Of a DNA stretch of 64,000 bases, positions 26,117-35,223 are shown one piece after another (position 1 is the first letter of the stretch; each line of letters starts with the position of its first letter). Origin of the DNA: Neobacillus muris. Lineage in GTDB: Bacteria > Bacillota > Bacilli > Bacillales > Cytobacillaceae. Where the stretch lies: the NCBI RefSeq assembly GCF_943193175.1, contig NZ_CALPDF010000007.1:114840-178839 (forward strand), in the 5' to 3' direction. The position numbers were made by a program, and so were the translations under genes. The notes below the pieces were generated by a model. The model was not told the DNA's origin. It did not search any database and worked only from the letters and a program-made list of their open reading frames with translations.

Positions 26117-26962
26117 CTATTTTTCTGCGGCTGGCTGATTTTTAATGGCTTCATCCATGATGCTGGTGCGCTCATCCTCAGAAATGCCAGCTAAGATCTC
26201 GTTGATTTTCTTCGTCAGCTCGCTTCCTTTTTGCAGTCCGACCGCAATCGCCGTATCATCATCAGAAGTGTTAAAGCCGTCTTTGAACTCAACCATGGCA
26301 TAGTGATCATTGGCAGCCGATGCACTGACCGCTTCCGGACGTTCAGACACATAGCCGTCTATTACACCTGACTCCAGCGCCACCCTCATCGCCGGGAAGT
26401 TATCCATTGCCGGCTGCTTGCTGACACCCTTAATCTGATCAATCACGGAATAGTGGAACGTATTTAATTGAGCCGTGATTTTAGCACCCTTGAAATCTTG
26501 AATGGAAGCGGCGTTCTCATACTTGCCGCCTTTTTTAACGACCATCACTAAATCTGATTTATAGTAGTTATCGGAGAAATCAATCGTCTTTTTACGTTCA
26601 GCTGTTGGCGACATCCCTGCGATGATCGCATCAATTTTCCCTGAAGTTAACGCAGGCACAAGACCGTCCCATTCTGTTTTGACAATCACTAATTTCTTCC
26701 CTAGGCCATCGGCAATTTTCTTAGCGATTTCCACATCATAGCCGCCGGCATATTCGGCTGCACCGTCTATTTTCACGCCGCCATTGGCATCGTCTTTTTG
26801 TGTCCAGTTAAATGGAGCATAGCCTGCTTCAAGTCCCACTCTAAAGGTATTTTCATCTTTTGCTGATGCCGTTTTTGTATCAGAAGCGCTGCTTGTTCCG
26901 CACGCTGCTAACATACCTGCTGAAAGCAGCATGACAATCATCATTAAAAATCCTTTTTTCAT
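26117..26962 (-). CDS. Amino-acid ABC transporter substrate-binding lipoprotein (probable lysine)
   Basis: About 281 residues. Lipoprotein signal MKKGFLMMIVMLLSAGMLAACG, with the lipobox Cys near 21. A type 3 solute-binding fold follows, with the usual FRVGLEAGYAPFNW, DVEIAKKIADGLGKKL and IIAGMSPTAERKKTIDFSDNYY (carboxylate-binding Arg). It catches the amino acid outside the membrane and delivers it to the permease. ATG 26962 follows GGGGGAGAGG. The lysine riboswitch upstream makes lysine the likely ligand; by fold alone it could be any polar amino acid. Confidence 0.92.
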   Translation of the reverse strand: MKKGFLMMIVMLLSAGMLAACGTSSASDTKTASAKDENTFRVGLEAGYAPFNWTQKDDANGGVKIDGAAEYAGGYDVEIAKKIADGLGKKLVIVKTEWDGLVPALTSGKIDAIIAGMSPTAERKKTIDFSDNYYKSDLVMVVKKGGKYENAASIQDFKGAKITAQLNTFHYSVIDQIKGVSKQPAMDNFPAMRVALESGVIDGYVSERPEAVSASAANDHYAMVEFKDGFNTSDDDTAIAVGLQKGSELTKKINEILAGISEDERTSIMDEAIKNQPAAEK

Positions 26963-27035
26963 TTTTTTCCTCTCCCCCAAATGATTTTTTTGTGGCTATC
27001 TATGATGCAATGAGAAGGTCATTAAGATTTTTGGC

Positions 27036-27072
27036 AAAATAAAAACGGCCTGAGATGAACTCAGGCCGCCGC
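27036..27072 (-). terminator. Riboswitch expression-platform terminator
   Basis: CGGCCTGAG pairs with CTCAGGCCG, then TTTTTATTTT, about 75 bases before the binding-protein gene. It would form when lysine is bound and an antiterminator is not. Confidence 0.85.
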
Positions 27073-27111
27073 ATGTAATCATAGCCGTCCTTAAATTCCC
27101 CTCTTTTTCTC

Positions 27112-27310
27112 AAACGAGATAGCGCTCCTCAATAAACCGGGAAGTTTATTGAGACAGTCCTGCAGTTATTCACTGCAGACCCAGCAAGTAATAGTCGAGT
27201 CCTATTACAAGCTTCGGCGACATTTCCTTCTCCATAGCTTCATTGCTTCTCGAGCTCCGCTAAAGACTGTTAAATATCGCGCCTCTACCCCACTGTAAAA
27301 AGCGAGGTCT
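27112..27310 (-). promoter_or_regulatory. Lysine riboswitch (L box)
   Basis: On the minus strand the leader shows the conserved L-box landmarks in order: GGGGTAGAGGCGCG at the 5' side, GGAGAAGG, then GTCGCCGAAGC, the TTGCTGGG(T) element, GCAGT...ACTGC, GGACTGTC and the closing GCGCTATCTCG. These line up with the five-helix lysine aptamer. It is followed by a terminator and the ABC transporter genes. Binding of lysine is expected to stop transcription. This identifies the transporter's substrate more firmly than protein similarity does. Confidence 0.92.
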
Positions 27311-27327
27311 TATTAAATTATAGTATA

Positions 27328-27356
27328 TTTATATAATAATATTTCGCTTGTGTCAA
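27328..27356 (-). promoter_or_regulatory. Sigma-A promoter of the lysine transporter operon
   Basis: TTGACA (27351-27356), 17 bases, TATAAA (27328-27333) on the minus strand, ending about 18 bases before the aptamer. Confidence 0.75.
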
Positions 27357-27444
27357 CCGATAGTCACAATTATTTCTGTTTTTTAAGTTTACATTCAATC
27401 ACAAAAACTCTATGGGAATAATTTCCGATTTTAAATAAATGAAT

Positions 27445-27474
27445 GAGGGACTAATCTTTTGTGATTAGTCCCTC
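27445..27474 (-). terminator. Terminator of the hexuronate operon
   Basis: A 12-bp perfect stem GAGGGACTAATC / GATTAGTCCCTC lies just past the uxuB stop; the T-run is weak (CATTCATTT). Confidence 0.75.
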
Positions 27475-27483
27475 CTATAACGA

Positions 27484-29106
27484 TTAAGAGTTCAGCAGTT
27501 CGTGAAGGGTTGTTCTTACTGCACCTGGACCTTGGATTAGCTGTTTAAAGAGCGCTTCTACTTTTGTGCCCATGCCAATTTGGTAGAGGTCAACACCAAA
27601 GATTCGTTGGTTTGAAAGGATTGGCTTTAATTGTTCGCCAACAGAATCAGGGTTTCCAAATTCAATCGTTTTGATCGATTGCTGAACTTCTTCCAAAAGC
27701 GGATCCGGGCTGAGATTCATTTCCTTGCCTGCATCATTAAGGCCCAGCAAGTATCGGCACCATCCGGCTAACACTAATGGAATAAAGGTTAAATCATTGA
27801 CATCCAAGTCGGTTCTTTCGACATATGCCTTAATGGTCTCCCCAAAGCGGATCGCCAGCTTCTGTGAAGTATCTGTTGCAATCCTTTGCGGCGTATCCGG
27901 GTTGTTTGGATTTGGAAAACGCACGTCAATTACTTCTTTAATAAAGTCCATTGGGGCAATGATGCCAGGATCGGTTACGGTCTTCATGCCTTCCACATAC
28001 CCAATTTTTTCAACAAGGGCTTTTAAATCCTCATCATTCATTTCATCGGCAATCGACGTATAGTCCAGCAAGCAGCCAAAAATCGCCAATGCGGTATGCA
28101 GCGGATTTAAACAAGTGCAAACCTTCATTCTTTCGACCTGGTCAACTACGCTTCTTTCTGTAAAATAGACGCCAACCTTTTCTAATGCAGGACGTCCATT
28201 TGGAAAACGGTCCTCGATGACTAAGTACTCCGATTCCTCTGTATTCACAAATGGGGCAATCGCCGGCCCATTCGGTCTTGTATAAATCAATTCGGCACTG
28301 CCATAGCCAAGATTGGTCAACTTATCTGCGACAATTTTAGATGGCTGCGGGGTAATTTTGTCAATCATACTCCATGGGAACGTGATTTTGGTTTCATCAT
28401 TCAAATAGTCAATGAATCCTTCATCAACAAAACCGAGTACCTTCCAGGCAGTAGCGACCGTTACGATTGCATCCTTCAGCTTGTCTCCATTATGCGAAAA
28501 ATTATCGGTGCTGACTAAGGCTAACGGTGCTTGGCCATTTTGATATCTTTCGTATAAAAGAGCGGCCACCATCAGCATCGTATGGCTTGGCTGAGCGGGT
28601 CCCTGCTCCATTTCTTTTTTAACATTTTCACGGATTTCCCCGCTCAAGTCCCGCAGGTCATAGCCTTTTTCCGTGATCGAAAAAGTGGTGAATTGAAGGG
28701 ATGGATTGCGGAAAATTTCCTTCAACCGTTCCCACGGTTCTGGATCACCATAGGCGGCAATACTTTCAGCCACACTGGCGATCACTTCCATATCCAATGT
28801 CCCATCTGCCTTCATGACGACATTCAGACTTAAATTATCATGCGGATGATAGACTTTGTCGATCACGCCATCACTAAAAGTGGAAACTGCAATAATTCCC
28901 TTGTCAGACTCGCCTTTTTCAATTAAGTGCTGCTGCAGTACGGAATGGAAGGCCCTAAATAAATTTCCTCCTCCGAAATGCAGCCAAATAGGGGATTTTT
29001 TCGTTGCGTCCCAGACTTTCTCAAAATCATAATTGGGTGTTTTCATTCCAAGTGCTGAAAAACGATCTTTTTTTGTTTTGAGTTCTTCTTTTCCTAAATG
29101 TAGCAT
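27484..29106 (-). CDS. uxuB: D-mannonate oxidoreductase / fructuronate reductase (mannitol dehydrogenase family)
   Basis: 540 residues, slightly longer than E. coli UxuB. The N-terminal NAD-binding domain starts WLHFGGGNLFRAF; the family motif ALVSTDNFSHNG is near 200. KITPQPS and the catalytic-domain CLNPLHTALAIFGCLL (Asn-His region of mannitol dehydrogenases) follow. It converts D-fructuronate to D-mannonate with NADH in the cytoplasm. It is the last gene of the unit with uxuA and uxaC, which makes this role much more likely than mannitol oxidation. Confidence 0.88.
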   Translation of the reverse strand: MLHLGKEELKTKKDRFSALGMKTPNYDFEKVWDATKKSPIWLHFGGGNLFRAFHSVLQQHLIEKGESDKGIIAVSTFSDGVIDKVYHPHDNLSLNVVMKADGTLDMEVIASVAESIAAYGDPEPWERLKEIFRNPSLQFTTFSITEKGYDLRDLSGEIRENVKKEMEQGPAQPSHTMLMVAALLYERYQNGQAPLALVSTDNFSHNGDKLKDAIVTVATAWKVLGFVDEGFIDYLNDETKITFPWSMIDKITPQPSKIVADKLTNLGYGSAELIYTRPNGPAIAPFVNTEESEYLVIEDRFPNGRPALEKVGVYFTERSVVDQVERMKVCTCLNPLHTALAIFGCLLDYTSIADEMNDEDLKALVEKIGYVEGMKTVTDPGIIAPMDFIKEVIDVRFPNPNNPDTPQRIATDTSQKLAIRFGETIKAYVERTDLDVNDLTFIPLVLAGWCRYLLGLNDAGKEMNLSPDPLLEEVQQSIKTIEFGNPDSVGEQLKPILSNQRIFGVDLYQIGMGTKVEALFKQLIQGPGAVRTTLHELLNS

Positions 29107-29161
29107 GTCGATTACCCCTTTTCGTTATGCGTCCTTGATGGGCACCAAGGACGCTATATGT

Positions 29162-30571
29162 TTACTTCAGCTGAAAATTAAAATAGTTTTTGGCGTTGGT
29201 ATAGGAAATATCCTGCACGATTTCCCCTAACCATTCTAAATCATAAGGATACTCTCCGTTTTCAACCCAAGTCCCGAGAATATTGCATAAAATCCTTCGG
29301 AAATATTCATGCCGGCTGTAGGATAAAAAGCTCCGGGAATCCGTCAGCATCCCTACAAATCTGGCCAATACGCCTAAATTGCCGAGGATTTTCATTTGCG
29401 CGATCATGCCATCAATATGATCATTGAACCACCAGGCCGAGCCAAACTGAATCTTAGACGGTGTGCCGCCTTCCTGGAAATTCCCCGCCATCGCTGCCAG
29501 CATTTCATTATCATTTTGATTCAGGCTATATAAAATCGTTTTTGGCAGCTGCTGATCCCTGTCCAGTTCATCCAGCAATTGGGATAGCGGCACAGCAAAG
29601 GAAGCATCCCTCATCGAGTCCACGCCAACATTTATGCCAATCTTGCGAGTCAGTCGTGAATTGACACTTCTCAATGCGCCAATATGGTATTGCATGACCC
29701 AGTCCCGCTTGCTGTAGGCTTTCCCAAGGCTGACAAGTAATTGAGTAAGAAATTGATTGTTTTCCTGCAGTGAAATGGTTTCCTTATTTAGCGCTCTTTG
29801 GACAATCCGATCTAGCTCATCTAATGTGGCAGGTTCATACACGACAACCTCTATGCTATGGTCAGATAATCGGCAGCCAGCCTCATGGAAATAATCCATT
29901 CTTGCTTCCAGCGCTTCTATTAAGCTTGTATATTGATCCACTTGAATCCCGGTGATTTCCCCCAGCTTGCCGACATAATCGGCCCATGCTGGATTTTGAA
30001 TCGCCATCACTTGATCTGGACGGAAGGACGGCAATACCGTTGTTGAAAAATCTTGATCGGCCTTCAGCTGCATATGGCAGGACAAATCGTCAATCGGATC
30101 ATCGGTCGTGCCGATAAGCGCTACATTGGAACGCCGGATCAAACCTCTTGCTGAAAAATCAGGACTCTGCAGCTTCTGATTGCAGGTTTCCCAAATTTCC
30201 TTTGCTGTTGCTTTTTTTAAGACCGTTTGAACATCAAAGTATCGGCGCAGTTCAAGATGTGTCCAATGATAAAGTGGATTGCCAATTAATTTTTCTACCG
30301 TTTCAGCCCACTTTTCAAATTTTTCATAGTCATCCGCTTCACCGGTAATATAGTACTCTTCAACACCATTGGCCCGCATTGCCCGCCATTTATAATGGTC
30401 GCCCTCTAACCACAATTCTGTCATGTTTTTATAGGTTCTATTTTCATAGATTTCCTGCGGGCTTAAGTGGCAATGATAATCAAAGATCGGCATGCTGGCA
30501 GCAAATTCATGATAAAGTGTTTTGGCTGTTTCCGTTTCTAGTAAAAAGTCTTCGTCCAAAAACGTTTTCAT
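29162..30571 (-). CDS. uxaC: Glucuronate (uronate) isomerase
   Basis: 469 residues, full length. Recognised from FDYHCHLSPQEI near residue 30 (metal-binding HxH of the amidohydrolase-like fold), YHWTHLELRRYFD, the TTDDPIDDL motif and SRSFLSYSRHEYFRRILCNILG at the C-terminus. It interconverts D-glucuronate/D-fructuronate and D-galacturonate/D-tagaturonate, the entry step for uronic acids from pectin. AAAGGGATG precedes the start. It sits between the transporter and uxuB. Confidence 0.95.
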   Translation of the reverse strand: MKTFLDEDFLLETETAKTLYHEFAASMPIFDYHCHLSPQEIYENRTYKNMTELWLEGDHYKWRAMRANGVEEYYITGEADDYEKFEKWAETVEKLIGNPLYHWTHLELRRYFDVQTVLKKATAKEIWETCNQKLQSPDFSARGLIRRSNVALIGTTDDPIDDLSCHMQLKADQDFSTTVLPSFRPDQVMAIQNPAWADYVGKLGEITGIQVDQYTSLIEALEARMDYFHEAGCRLSDHSIEVVVYEPATLDELDRIVQRALNKETISLQENNQFLTQLLVSLGKAYSKRDWVMQYHIGALRSVNSRLTRKIGINVGVDSMRDASFAVPLSQLLDELDRDQQLPKTILYSLNQNDNEMLAAMAGNFQEGGTPSKIQFGSAWWFNDHIDGMIAQMKILGNLGVLARFVGMLTDSRSFLSYSRHEYFRRILCNILGTWVENGEYPYDLEWLGEIVQDISYTNAKNYFNFQLK

Positions 30572-30589
30572 TTGTTACATCCCTTTCAA

Positions 30590-32125
30590 TTAAATGACTT
30601 TTGAAACATGTTGTTCCGTTGTACCAGATCCACCCCATAGTTTTTCATATTTATAACCAGTAAGCGCCTCCACTACTACTTTCGTTTCTGGATCGACATC
30701 TTCCTTGCGGCCGTTGTTTTTCAAACGGTTGATTTCATCCACAAGGATGCCATGTGTTTGTTTATTCAATTTAAAGGTAAAGGCAGCAATCAGCGCCACA
30801 AGAAGCAGGCCGACAACCCCAATCAGCATGATGCCAACAATGGTGTGCACAGCACTATCCGGCTGTACAGATGCCTTTTGCACAAAGCCTCCCGCTTCAA
30901 GAACGGCACCCACTAAGAAGGTGGCCAGTGCTACAGAAGATTTTCTAAAGAAAGTCATAACCGATGCAAAGATTCCTTCGCGTCGTTTTTGCGTAATCAT
31001 TTCATCGACATCCGGGATGAACGGGAAGATGTTCCAAGGCACAAATTCCAGCATACTTCTTCCGATTTGGTAGACGACAGAAATCAAGATCAGTGTAGTC
31101 ATTAAGTTGCTTGGATGAAGGAAATAGACGGCTCCATATCCCAATAAGCAAACGATCATCGTAGAGTAAGAGATTTTTGCTAAATTAGCCGGGCCGATTT
31201 TAATCATTAAATAACCATAAACCATCGCACCTGGAAGTCCAATGATACTAAAGGACAATAGGTTAGCTGCAACCTCTGATGTACTGTTTAGGGCATAGAC
31301 ACAGTAATAAACAAATACTGCGTTGAACGCATCTTTTGCGGTCATTGAGCTAATATAAATCAATAAATGTTTACGGAAGCTTTTTACTTTAAATGTAGAA
31401 GCAAAGTCAACCAATGTTTGTGTGACCACTTTCATACTTTCAGCAAAGCTTTTTCTTTCTCTCTTTTCATTGATGATTTTCTCCATATCTTCAGGAGAAA
31501 CTTCTCTTTCCCATGTTGAGCGATAAGAAATAAACACACAGACCGCAAACACGACGGCGAAAAAAGCACCATTCGCGAAGAAAGCCATTGAATTGTCTTG
31601 TCCTAAAGCACTGAATAAGCGTCCTGGAATAAAGGTGGCCAAAAATGTACCCGTTGCCGAGATAAACATTCTAGCTGTTGATAAGAGTGTTCTTTTATTA
31701 AAATCCGTTGTCATTTCTGACGGAAGTGTTTCCCAAGGAATTAATACTAATGCTGCAATAATTTCAAAGGCTAAATATGCGAAAAGATAATAGAAATAGT
31801 TCATTCCTGTTATCCATAGCAAGACGTAAATCAGCATTAATGGCGAGCCGATTAATAAGAAAAATCTGCGCCGTCCAAATTTTCTTCCCAGTTTAAATCG
31901 AAAGAAGTTATCAGAAAAGCTGCCCATGAACAAACTAACAACTGCATCCACAATCCGGGCAATAGCAATGATCGAAGCACCTTGAACAGGTGTTAATCCA
32001 GCAAAGGTGGTAAAGAAGAACAGCAGCCAGGCACCGATGATCGTAAAGGCGCCTCCGCCCATCATATCCGTTAAGCCAAAACCAACACCTGTTTTCAGCG
32101 AAACTTGCTTATTTTTTTTAGACAT
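30590..32125 (-). CDS. GPH-family sugar:cation symporter (YjmB-like, hexuronate/glycoside uptake)
   Basis: 511 residues, 12 membrane helices of the glycoside-pentoside-hexuronide class. N-terminal GFGLTDMMGGGAFTIIGAWLLFFFTTFAGLTPVQ and the loop MGSFSDNFFRFKLGRKFGRRRFFLLIGSPLMLIYVLLW are typical. Its place between uxuA and uxaC copies that of YjmB in the B. subtilis exu locus, so a uronide or oligouronide is the likely cargo. AAAGGAGG precedes the start. A long palindrome separates it from uxuA. Confidence 0.88.
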   Translation of the reverse strand: MSKKNKQVSLKTGVGFGLTDMMGGGAFTIIGAWLLFFFTTFAGLTPVQGASIIAIARIVDAVVSLFMGSFSDNFFRFKLGRKFGRRRFFLLIGSPLMLIYVLLWITGMNYFYYLFAYLAFEIIAALVLIPWETLPSEMTTDFNKRTLLSTARMFISATGTFLATFIPGRLFSALGQDNSMAFFANGAFFAVVFAVCVFISYRSTWEREVSPEDMEKIINEKRERKSFAESMKVVTQTLVDFASTFKVKSFRKHLLIYISSMTAKDAFNAVFVYYCVYALNSTSEVAANLLSFSIIGLPGAMVYGYLMIKIGPANLAKISYSTMIVCLLGYGAVYFLHPSNLMTTLILISVVYQIGRSMLEFVPWNIFPFIPDVDEMITQKRREGIFASVMTFFRKSSVALATFLVGAVLEAGGFVQKASVQPDSAVHTIVGIMLIGVVGLLLVALIAAFTFKLNKQTHGILVDEINRLKNNGRKEDVDPETKVVVEALTGYKYEKLWGGSGTTEQHVSKVI

Positions 32126-32196
32126 TAAGAATGCCTCCTTTAAAATATGTTAACAACATGGATGTAGGTTAAACGCTTTCAACCCAAGTTTTAAAA

Positions 32197-32224
32197 AATA
32201 GGAACAAAAATTTTTGTTCCTATT
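32197..32224. repeat. 28-bp perfect palindrome between uxuA and the transporter gene
   Basis: AATAGGAACAAAAA is followed directly by its exact complement, with no loop, 11 bases after the uxuA stop. As RNA it is a stem with U-run, a possible partial terminator or processing signal. A cre-like TGAAAGCGTTTAAC (12 of 14 positions) lies beside it at 32168-32181 on the minus strand. Confidence 0.6.
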
Positions 32225-32234
32225 CACATTTCGA

Positions 32235-33329
32235 TCAAACATTTTGAAGCGTTTTTCCAGCCTGTTCTTTCAATAAAACCTGGGTATCCCAAGCACCTAA
32301 CAAATACATGACACCTAAAGCACGGTCATATAAGCCGTAGCCTGGGCGGCATACTTCATCCCAAATATGGCGGCCGTGGTCTGGGCGGATATAGCCATCG
32401 AAACCGTTCTCATACAGGGCCTGGATAATGCCCGTAATCGGAACAGAACCATCTTCCACGCGGTGGGAGGTTTCGATAAAGCTTCCATCGCCAAAATGCT
32501 TGACATTCCGAATATGAGCGAATGGAATTCGGCTCGTAAACGTTTTCGCGATATCGACCAAATCATTGTTAAGATTTCCGCCTAATGAACCCGAACAAAA
32601 GGTTAACCCATTTGATGGACTATCAACAGCATTTAATAGATTCTGAATGTCCTGCTTGTTTTTCACAATCCGTGGCAATCCGAAAATGGAAAATGGCGGA
32701 TCATCTGGGTGAATGGCCATCTTTATGCCGTTTTCTTCAGCGACAGGGCAAATTTCCTTTAAGAAATAGGTGAGATTTTCTAAAAGTTCTGCTTCAGACA
32801 CATTCTTATAAAGATCGAATAAACGCTTTAAGTCTTTTAATCTTTCAGGCTCCCAGCCTGGCAGTGTGAAGTCCTTTGAGTTTTCTTCCATGTTCTTGAC
32901 CACTTCTTCTGGTGTAAGGGAAAGAACTTTTTTCGCATCGAAATATAAGGCGGTACTGCCGTCTTCCATCTCTTTAAATAAATCAGTGCGGAACCAGTCA
33001 AATACAGGCATAAAGTTGTAGCATACGACCTTCACGCCAAATTTGCCTAAATTTCTCAACGTTTCTTTATAGGCTTCAATGTATTGGTCTCTTGAAGGCA
33101 ATCCCAATTTAATATCTTCGTGAATATTAACGCTTTCAACCACTTCCGTATTTAATCCATAGGCTTTGGCTTGATTGACCACTTCCTCAATTCGTTCAAC
33201 CGTCCAAACCTCGCCAACCGGCACATCATGCAGGGCCCAAACAACTCCTTTGACTCCTGGAATTTGGCGAATTTGCTTTAAAGTAATGGAATCATTGCCT
33301 TCTCCGTACCATCTAAATGTCATTTGCAT
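32235..33329 (-). CDS. uxuA: Mannonate dehydratase
   Basis: 364 residues, the standard length. The start MQMTFRWYGEGNDSITLKQIRQIPGVKGVVWALHDVPVGEVW is diagnostic. Metal and active-site regions AIHPDDPPFSIFGLPRIV, FCSGSLGGN, FAHIRNVKHFGDGSFIET and YIRPDHGRHIWDE are intact. The enzyme dehydrates D-mannonate to 2-keto-3-deoxy-D-gluconate using Mn or Fe in the cytoplasm. GAGGAGG precedes the ATG. First enzyme gene after the gntR regulator; a near-consensus cre overlaps its upstream region. Confidence 0.96.
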   Translation of the reverse strand: MQMTFRWYGEGNDSITLKQIRQIPGVKGVVWALHDVPVGEVWTVERIEEVVNQAKAYGLNTEVVESVNIHEDIKLGLPSRDQYIEAYKETLRNLGKFGVKVVCYNFMPVFDWFRTDLFKEMEDGSTALYFDAKKVLSLTPEEVVKNMEENSKDFTLPGWEPERLKDLKRLFDLYKNVSEAELLENLTYFLKEICPVAEENGIKMAIHPDDPPFSIFGLPRIVKNKQDIQNLLNAVDSPSNGLTFCSGSLGGNLNNDLVDIAKTFTSRIPFAHIRNVKHFGDGSFIETSHRVEDGSVPITGIIQALYENGFDGYIRPDHGRHIWDEVCRPGYGLYDRALGVMYLLGAWDTQVLLKEQAGKTLQNV

Positions 33330-33348
33330 ATTAGTTACCTCCTCATAG

Positions 33349-33362
33349 TGTTAACGCTTACT
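33349..33362 (-). promoter_or_regulatory. Putative cre (CcpA) site before uxuA
   Basis: AGTAAGCGTTAACA on the minus strand fits TGWNANCGNTNWCA at 13 of 14 positions, 20 bases before uxuA. CcpA bound here would block read-through from gntR when glucose is present. Confidence 0.6.
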
Positions 33363-33391
33363 TTTTCTATAAAAATAATGGTTCACTTGAA

Positions 33392-34075
33392 TTATCCGAA
33401 ATACTCTGGGTATTGTTGAAGAAGAATATCCTTTTCAGAAATCATCAGCCTCATATGGCCAGACATAATCTCTTCCGCTTTCTTTTTATCCTTTTGCCGG
33501 ATGGCTTTAAAAATTTCTTTATGATGATCCATCAAAACATCCCAATCCAAAACCTCGGTATCCATTAATCGCAATAAACGGAATCGATTCAAATGTCCCG
33601 CCATGTCATCGATCATCTTCCAGGTGCGTTCCTTCCCACAGCATTTAAACAGCTCTTTATGGAAGGATTCATCCAAGTCAAGGAATTTTTCTACTTCCCG
33701 ATTTCCAATCTCGTTATGGACGAGCATTTCTTGCATCTTTAAGTTGACTTCCAGATTAAAGATCATTTCATCCGTAAGGTTTTCACAGCATAGCTTCACA
33801 ATTTGCGGTTCCACGATTTCCCGAACGAACCGTGCTTCTTCAGCAAGATCTAAATTGATGCGTGAAACTGTTGTTCCGCTCTGCGGGATAATGGTTAATA
33901 ATTCTTCCTGGGCTAATTTCAGAAAGGCTTCTCTGATCGGGGTACGACTAACTTGCAATTGGTCGGACATTAATTTTTCTGAAATTTTTGTACCAGGAAT
34001 AAGTTTTAATTTTAAAATTTGCGACTTCAGCTGCTCATACGCAAAGTCTTTGGCATTAATATTTACATTTGGCAT
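33392..34075 (-). CDS. GntR-family regulator with FCD domain (hexuronate operon)
   Basis: 227 residues. N-terminal winged helix (YEQLKSQILKLKLIPGTKISEKLMSDQLQVSRTPIREAFLKL, about 13-55) and a helical FCD ligand domain with metal-binding residues around DLDESFHKELFKCCG. FCD regulators sense sugar acids and are usually repressors released by the substrate. As the first gene of the uxu unit it is the obvious local regulator (UxuR/ExuR role). The gap to uxuA is 62 bases. Confidence 0.88.
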   Translation of the reverse strand: MPNVNINAKDFAYEQLKSQILKLKLIPGTKISEKLMSDQLQVSRTPIREAFLKLAQEELLTIIPQSGTTVSRINLDLAEEARFVREIVEPQIVKLCCENLTDEMIFNLEVNLKMQEMLVHNEIGNREVEKFLDLDESFHKELFKCCGKERTWKMIDDMAGHLNRFRLLRLMDTEVLDWDVLMDHHKEIFKAIRQKDKKKAEEIMSGHMRLMISEKDILLQQYPEYFG

Positions 34076-34117
34076 GGATTTTCCTCTTCTCTTCCGACTC
34101 TTATCTACCTCCTATTT

Positions 34118-34187
34118 TATCAGGTAAACGTTTTAATTACCATACTATCATACTACTATATTACAACATTAATATACTAATATGGTA
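34118..34187 (-). promoter_or_regulatory. Operator/promoter region of the hexuronate operon
   Basis: TTGTAA (34161-34166), 16 bases, TATGGT (34139-34144) form a plausible minus-strand promoter. It is framed by an inverted repeat TACCATA (34138) / TATGGTA (34181) and rich in TACTA/TAGTA words, likely targets of the GntR protein. A cre-like TTAAAACGTTTACC (12 of 14) overlaps at 34121-34134. Confidence 0.45.
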
Positions 34188-34356
34188 GTTATATTTCCAT
34201 AATAAACCCCTTTCATAAATTTTGCAATATTCATTTGTGACAAAATTTATAACATCTATGAATGAAAACTCAAATAAAACAGTAAAAAAATGAATTCATT
34301 CTTTCTGGTTTTTTTTACTATTTTTCCAGGTATGATTAGGTAGGAAGGATAGGTGA

Positions 34357-34570
34357 TTGAATGTGATGATTGATAATGGGTTGATCATGATTGAATTGGA
34401 GGCTGAAGCTTACGGGCAGAGGTCCATCCTTCATCCCGTTTTAATATGGGACGATACGGCCGCCGTGTTAATCGATACCGGGATGCCAAAAAGCAGATCG
34501 AACAAATCATCAGGGAAAGAGGGCCCAGTGATTTCATTCATTTAGAAAACAATCAGAATTTCTTTTAAAA
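34357..34570 (+). pseudogene. MBL-fold metallo-hydrolase, N-terminal fragment
   Basis: The frame begins MNVMIDNGLIMIELEAEAYG and reaches SILHPVLIWDDTAAVLIDTGMP, the first strands of an MBL-fold hydrolase, then loses frame. The +1 frame continues KQIEQIIRERGPSDFIHLENN before a stop. The HxHxDH metal site and the rest (some 200 residues) are absent, so it is inactive. A terminator hairpin at 34634 follows. Confidence 0.65.
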
Positions 34571-34633
34571 GTTTCTTATTTCTTTCATCTTGTGTTACAC
34601 TAGGTATACCATTTGAATTACTGTTTTCATGTT

Positions 34634-34662
34634 CCCTATTCATTCGTGAATGGGGTTTTTTT
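34634..34662 (+). terminator. Terminator after the MBL fragment
   Basis: CCCTATTCA pairs with TGAATGGGG (one mismatch), loop TTCG, then TTTTTTT. Confidence 0.7.
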
Positions 34663-34709
34663 ATGCCAAAAAGCCTGGCTTGGTCATTTTTTTCAAAAAA
34701 AAAAAAAAA

Positions 34710-34733
34710 ACAGACCCCAAATTGGAGTCCGTT
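34710..34733 (-). terminator. Terminator of the cold-shock gene
   Basis: ACGGACTCC pairs with TGGGGTCTGT on the minus strand, followed by a 15-base T-run. Confidence 0.8.
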
Positions 34734-34745
34734 TCTGATGGTTAA

Positions 34746-34946
34746 TTAAGCTTTACGAACGTTTGCAGCTTGAGGTCCACGGTTACCTTGCTCAACGTCA
34801 AAAGTAACTGATTGACCTTCTTCAAGAGTTTTGAAACCTTCGCCTTGGATAGCTGAGAAATGAACGAATACGTCTTCTCCACCTTCGCGCTCGATGAATC
34901 CGAAGCCTTTTTCGCTGTTAAACCATTTTACTTTACCGTTTTCCAT
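34746..34946 (-). CDS. Cold-shock protein (CspB family)
   Basis: 66 residues, a single OB-fold cold-shock domain. RNP1 KGFGFIE and RNP2 VFVHFSAI are intact; the rest ([38 protein letters not shown]) is very close to B. subtilis CspB/CspD. It binds single-stranded RNA and DNA and helps translation in the cold. TAGGAGG precedes the ATG. Which paralogue it is cannot be decided. Confidence 0.96.
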   Translation of the reverse strand: MENGKVKWFNSEKGFGFIEREGGEDVFVHFSAIQGEGFKTLEEGQSVTFDVEQGNRGPQAANVRKA

Positions 34947-35223
34947 GTTTGTTGCCTCCTAGTGTGCAGACCACACAATGTAATACTATCCTTGCTCTCA
35001 GTGATCATCAAGACGAAAAGTTTAAAACTTATACCAATCCTTTACACCGGACAAAAATAATTCTTTCTAAGAATAACATTTTTTTGAAGTAATAGCAAGT
35101 CACCGTGAAACATAATTAAAAAAATACCCGATTAAGTGGTTAATCATGCGGTTTGTTAAATATTTCCTAAGCAAAATCCACCCTTTATTAGCTCCAAAAA
35201 AACCATTAATAGTGCTTTTTTCG
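34947..35223. other. Intergenic: csp leader, no gene
   Basis: AT-rich sequence holding the untranslated leader of the cold-shock gene (minus strand, TATAAG near 35031 as possible -10). No ORF with a ribosome binding site was seen. Confidence 0.5.
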
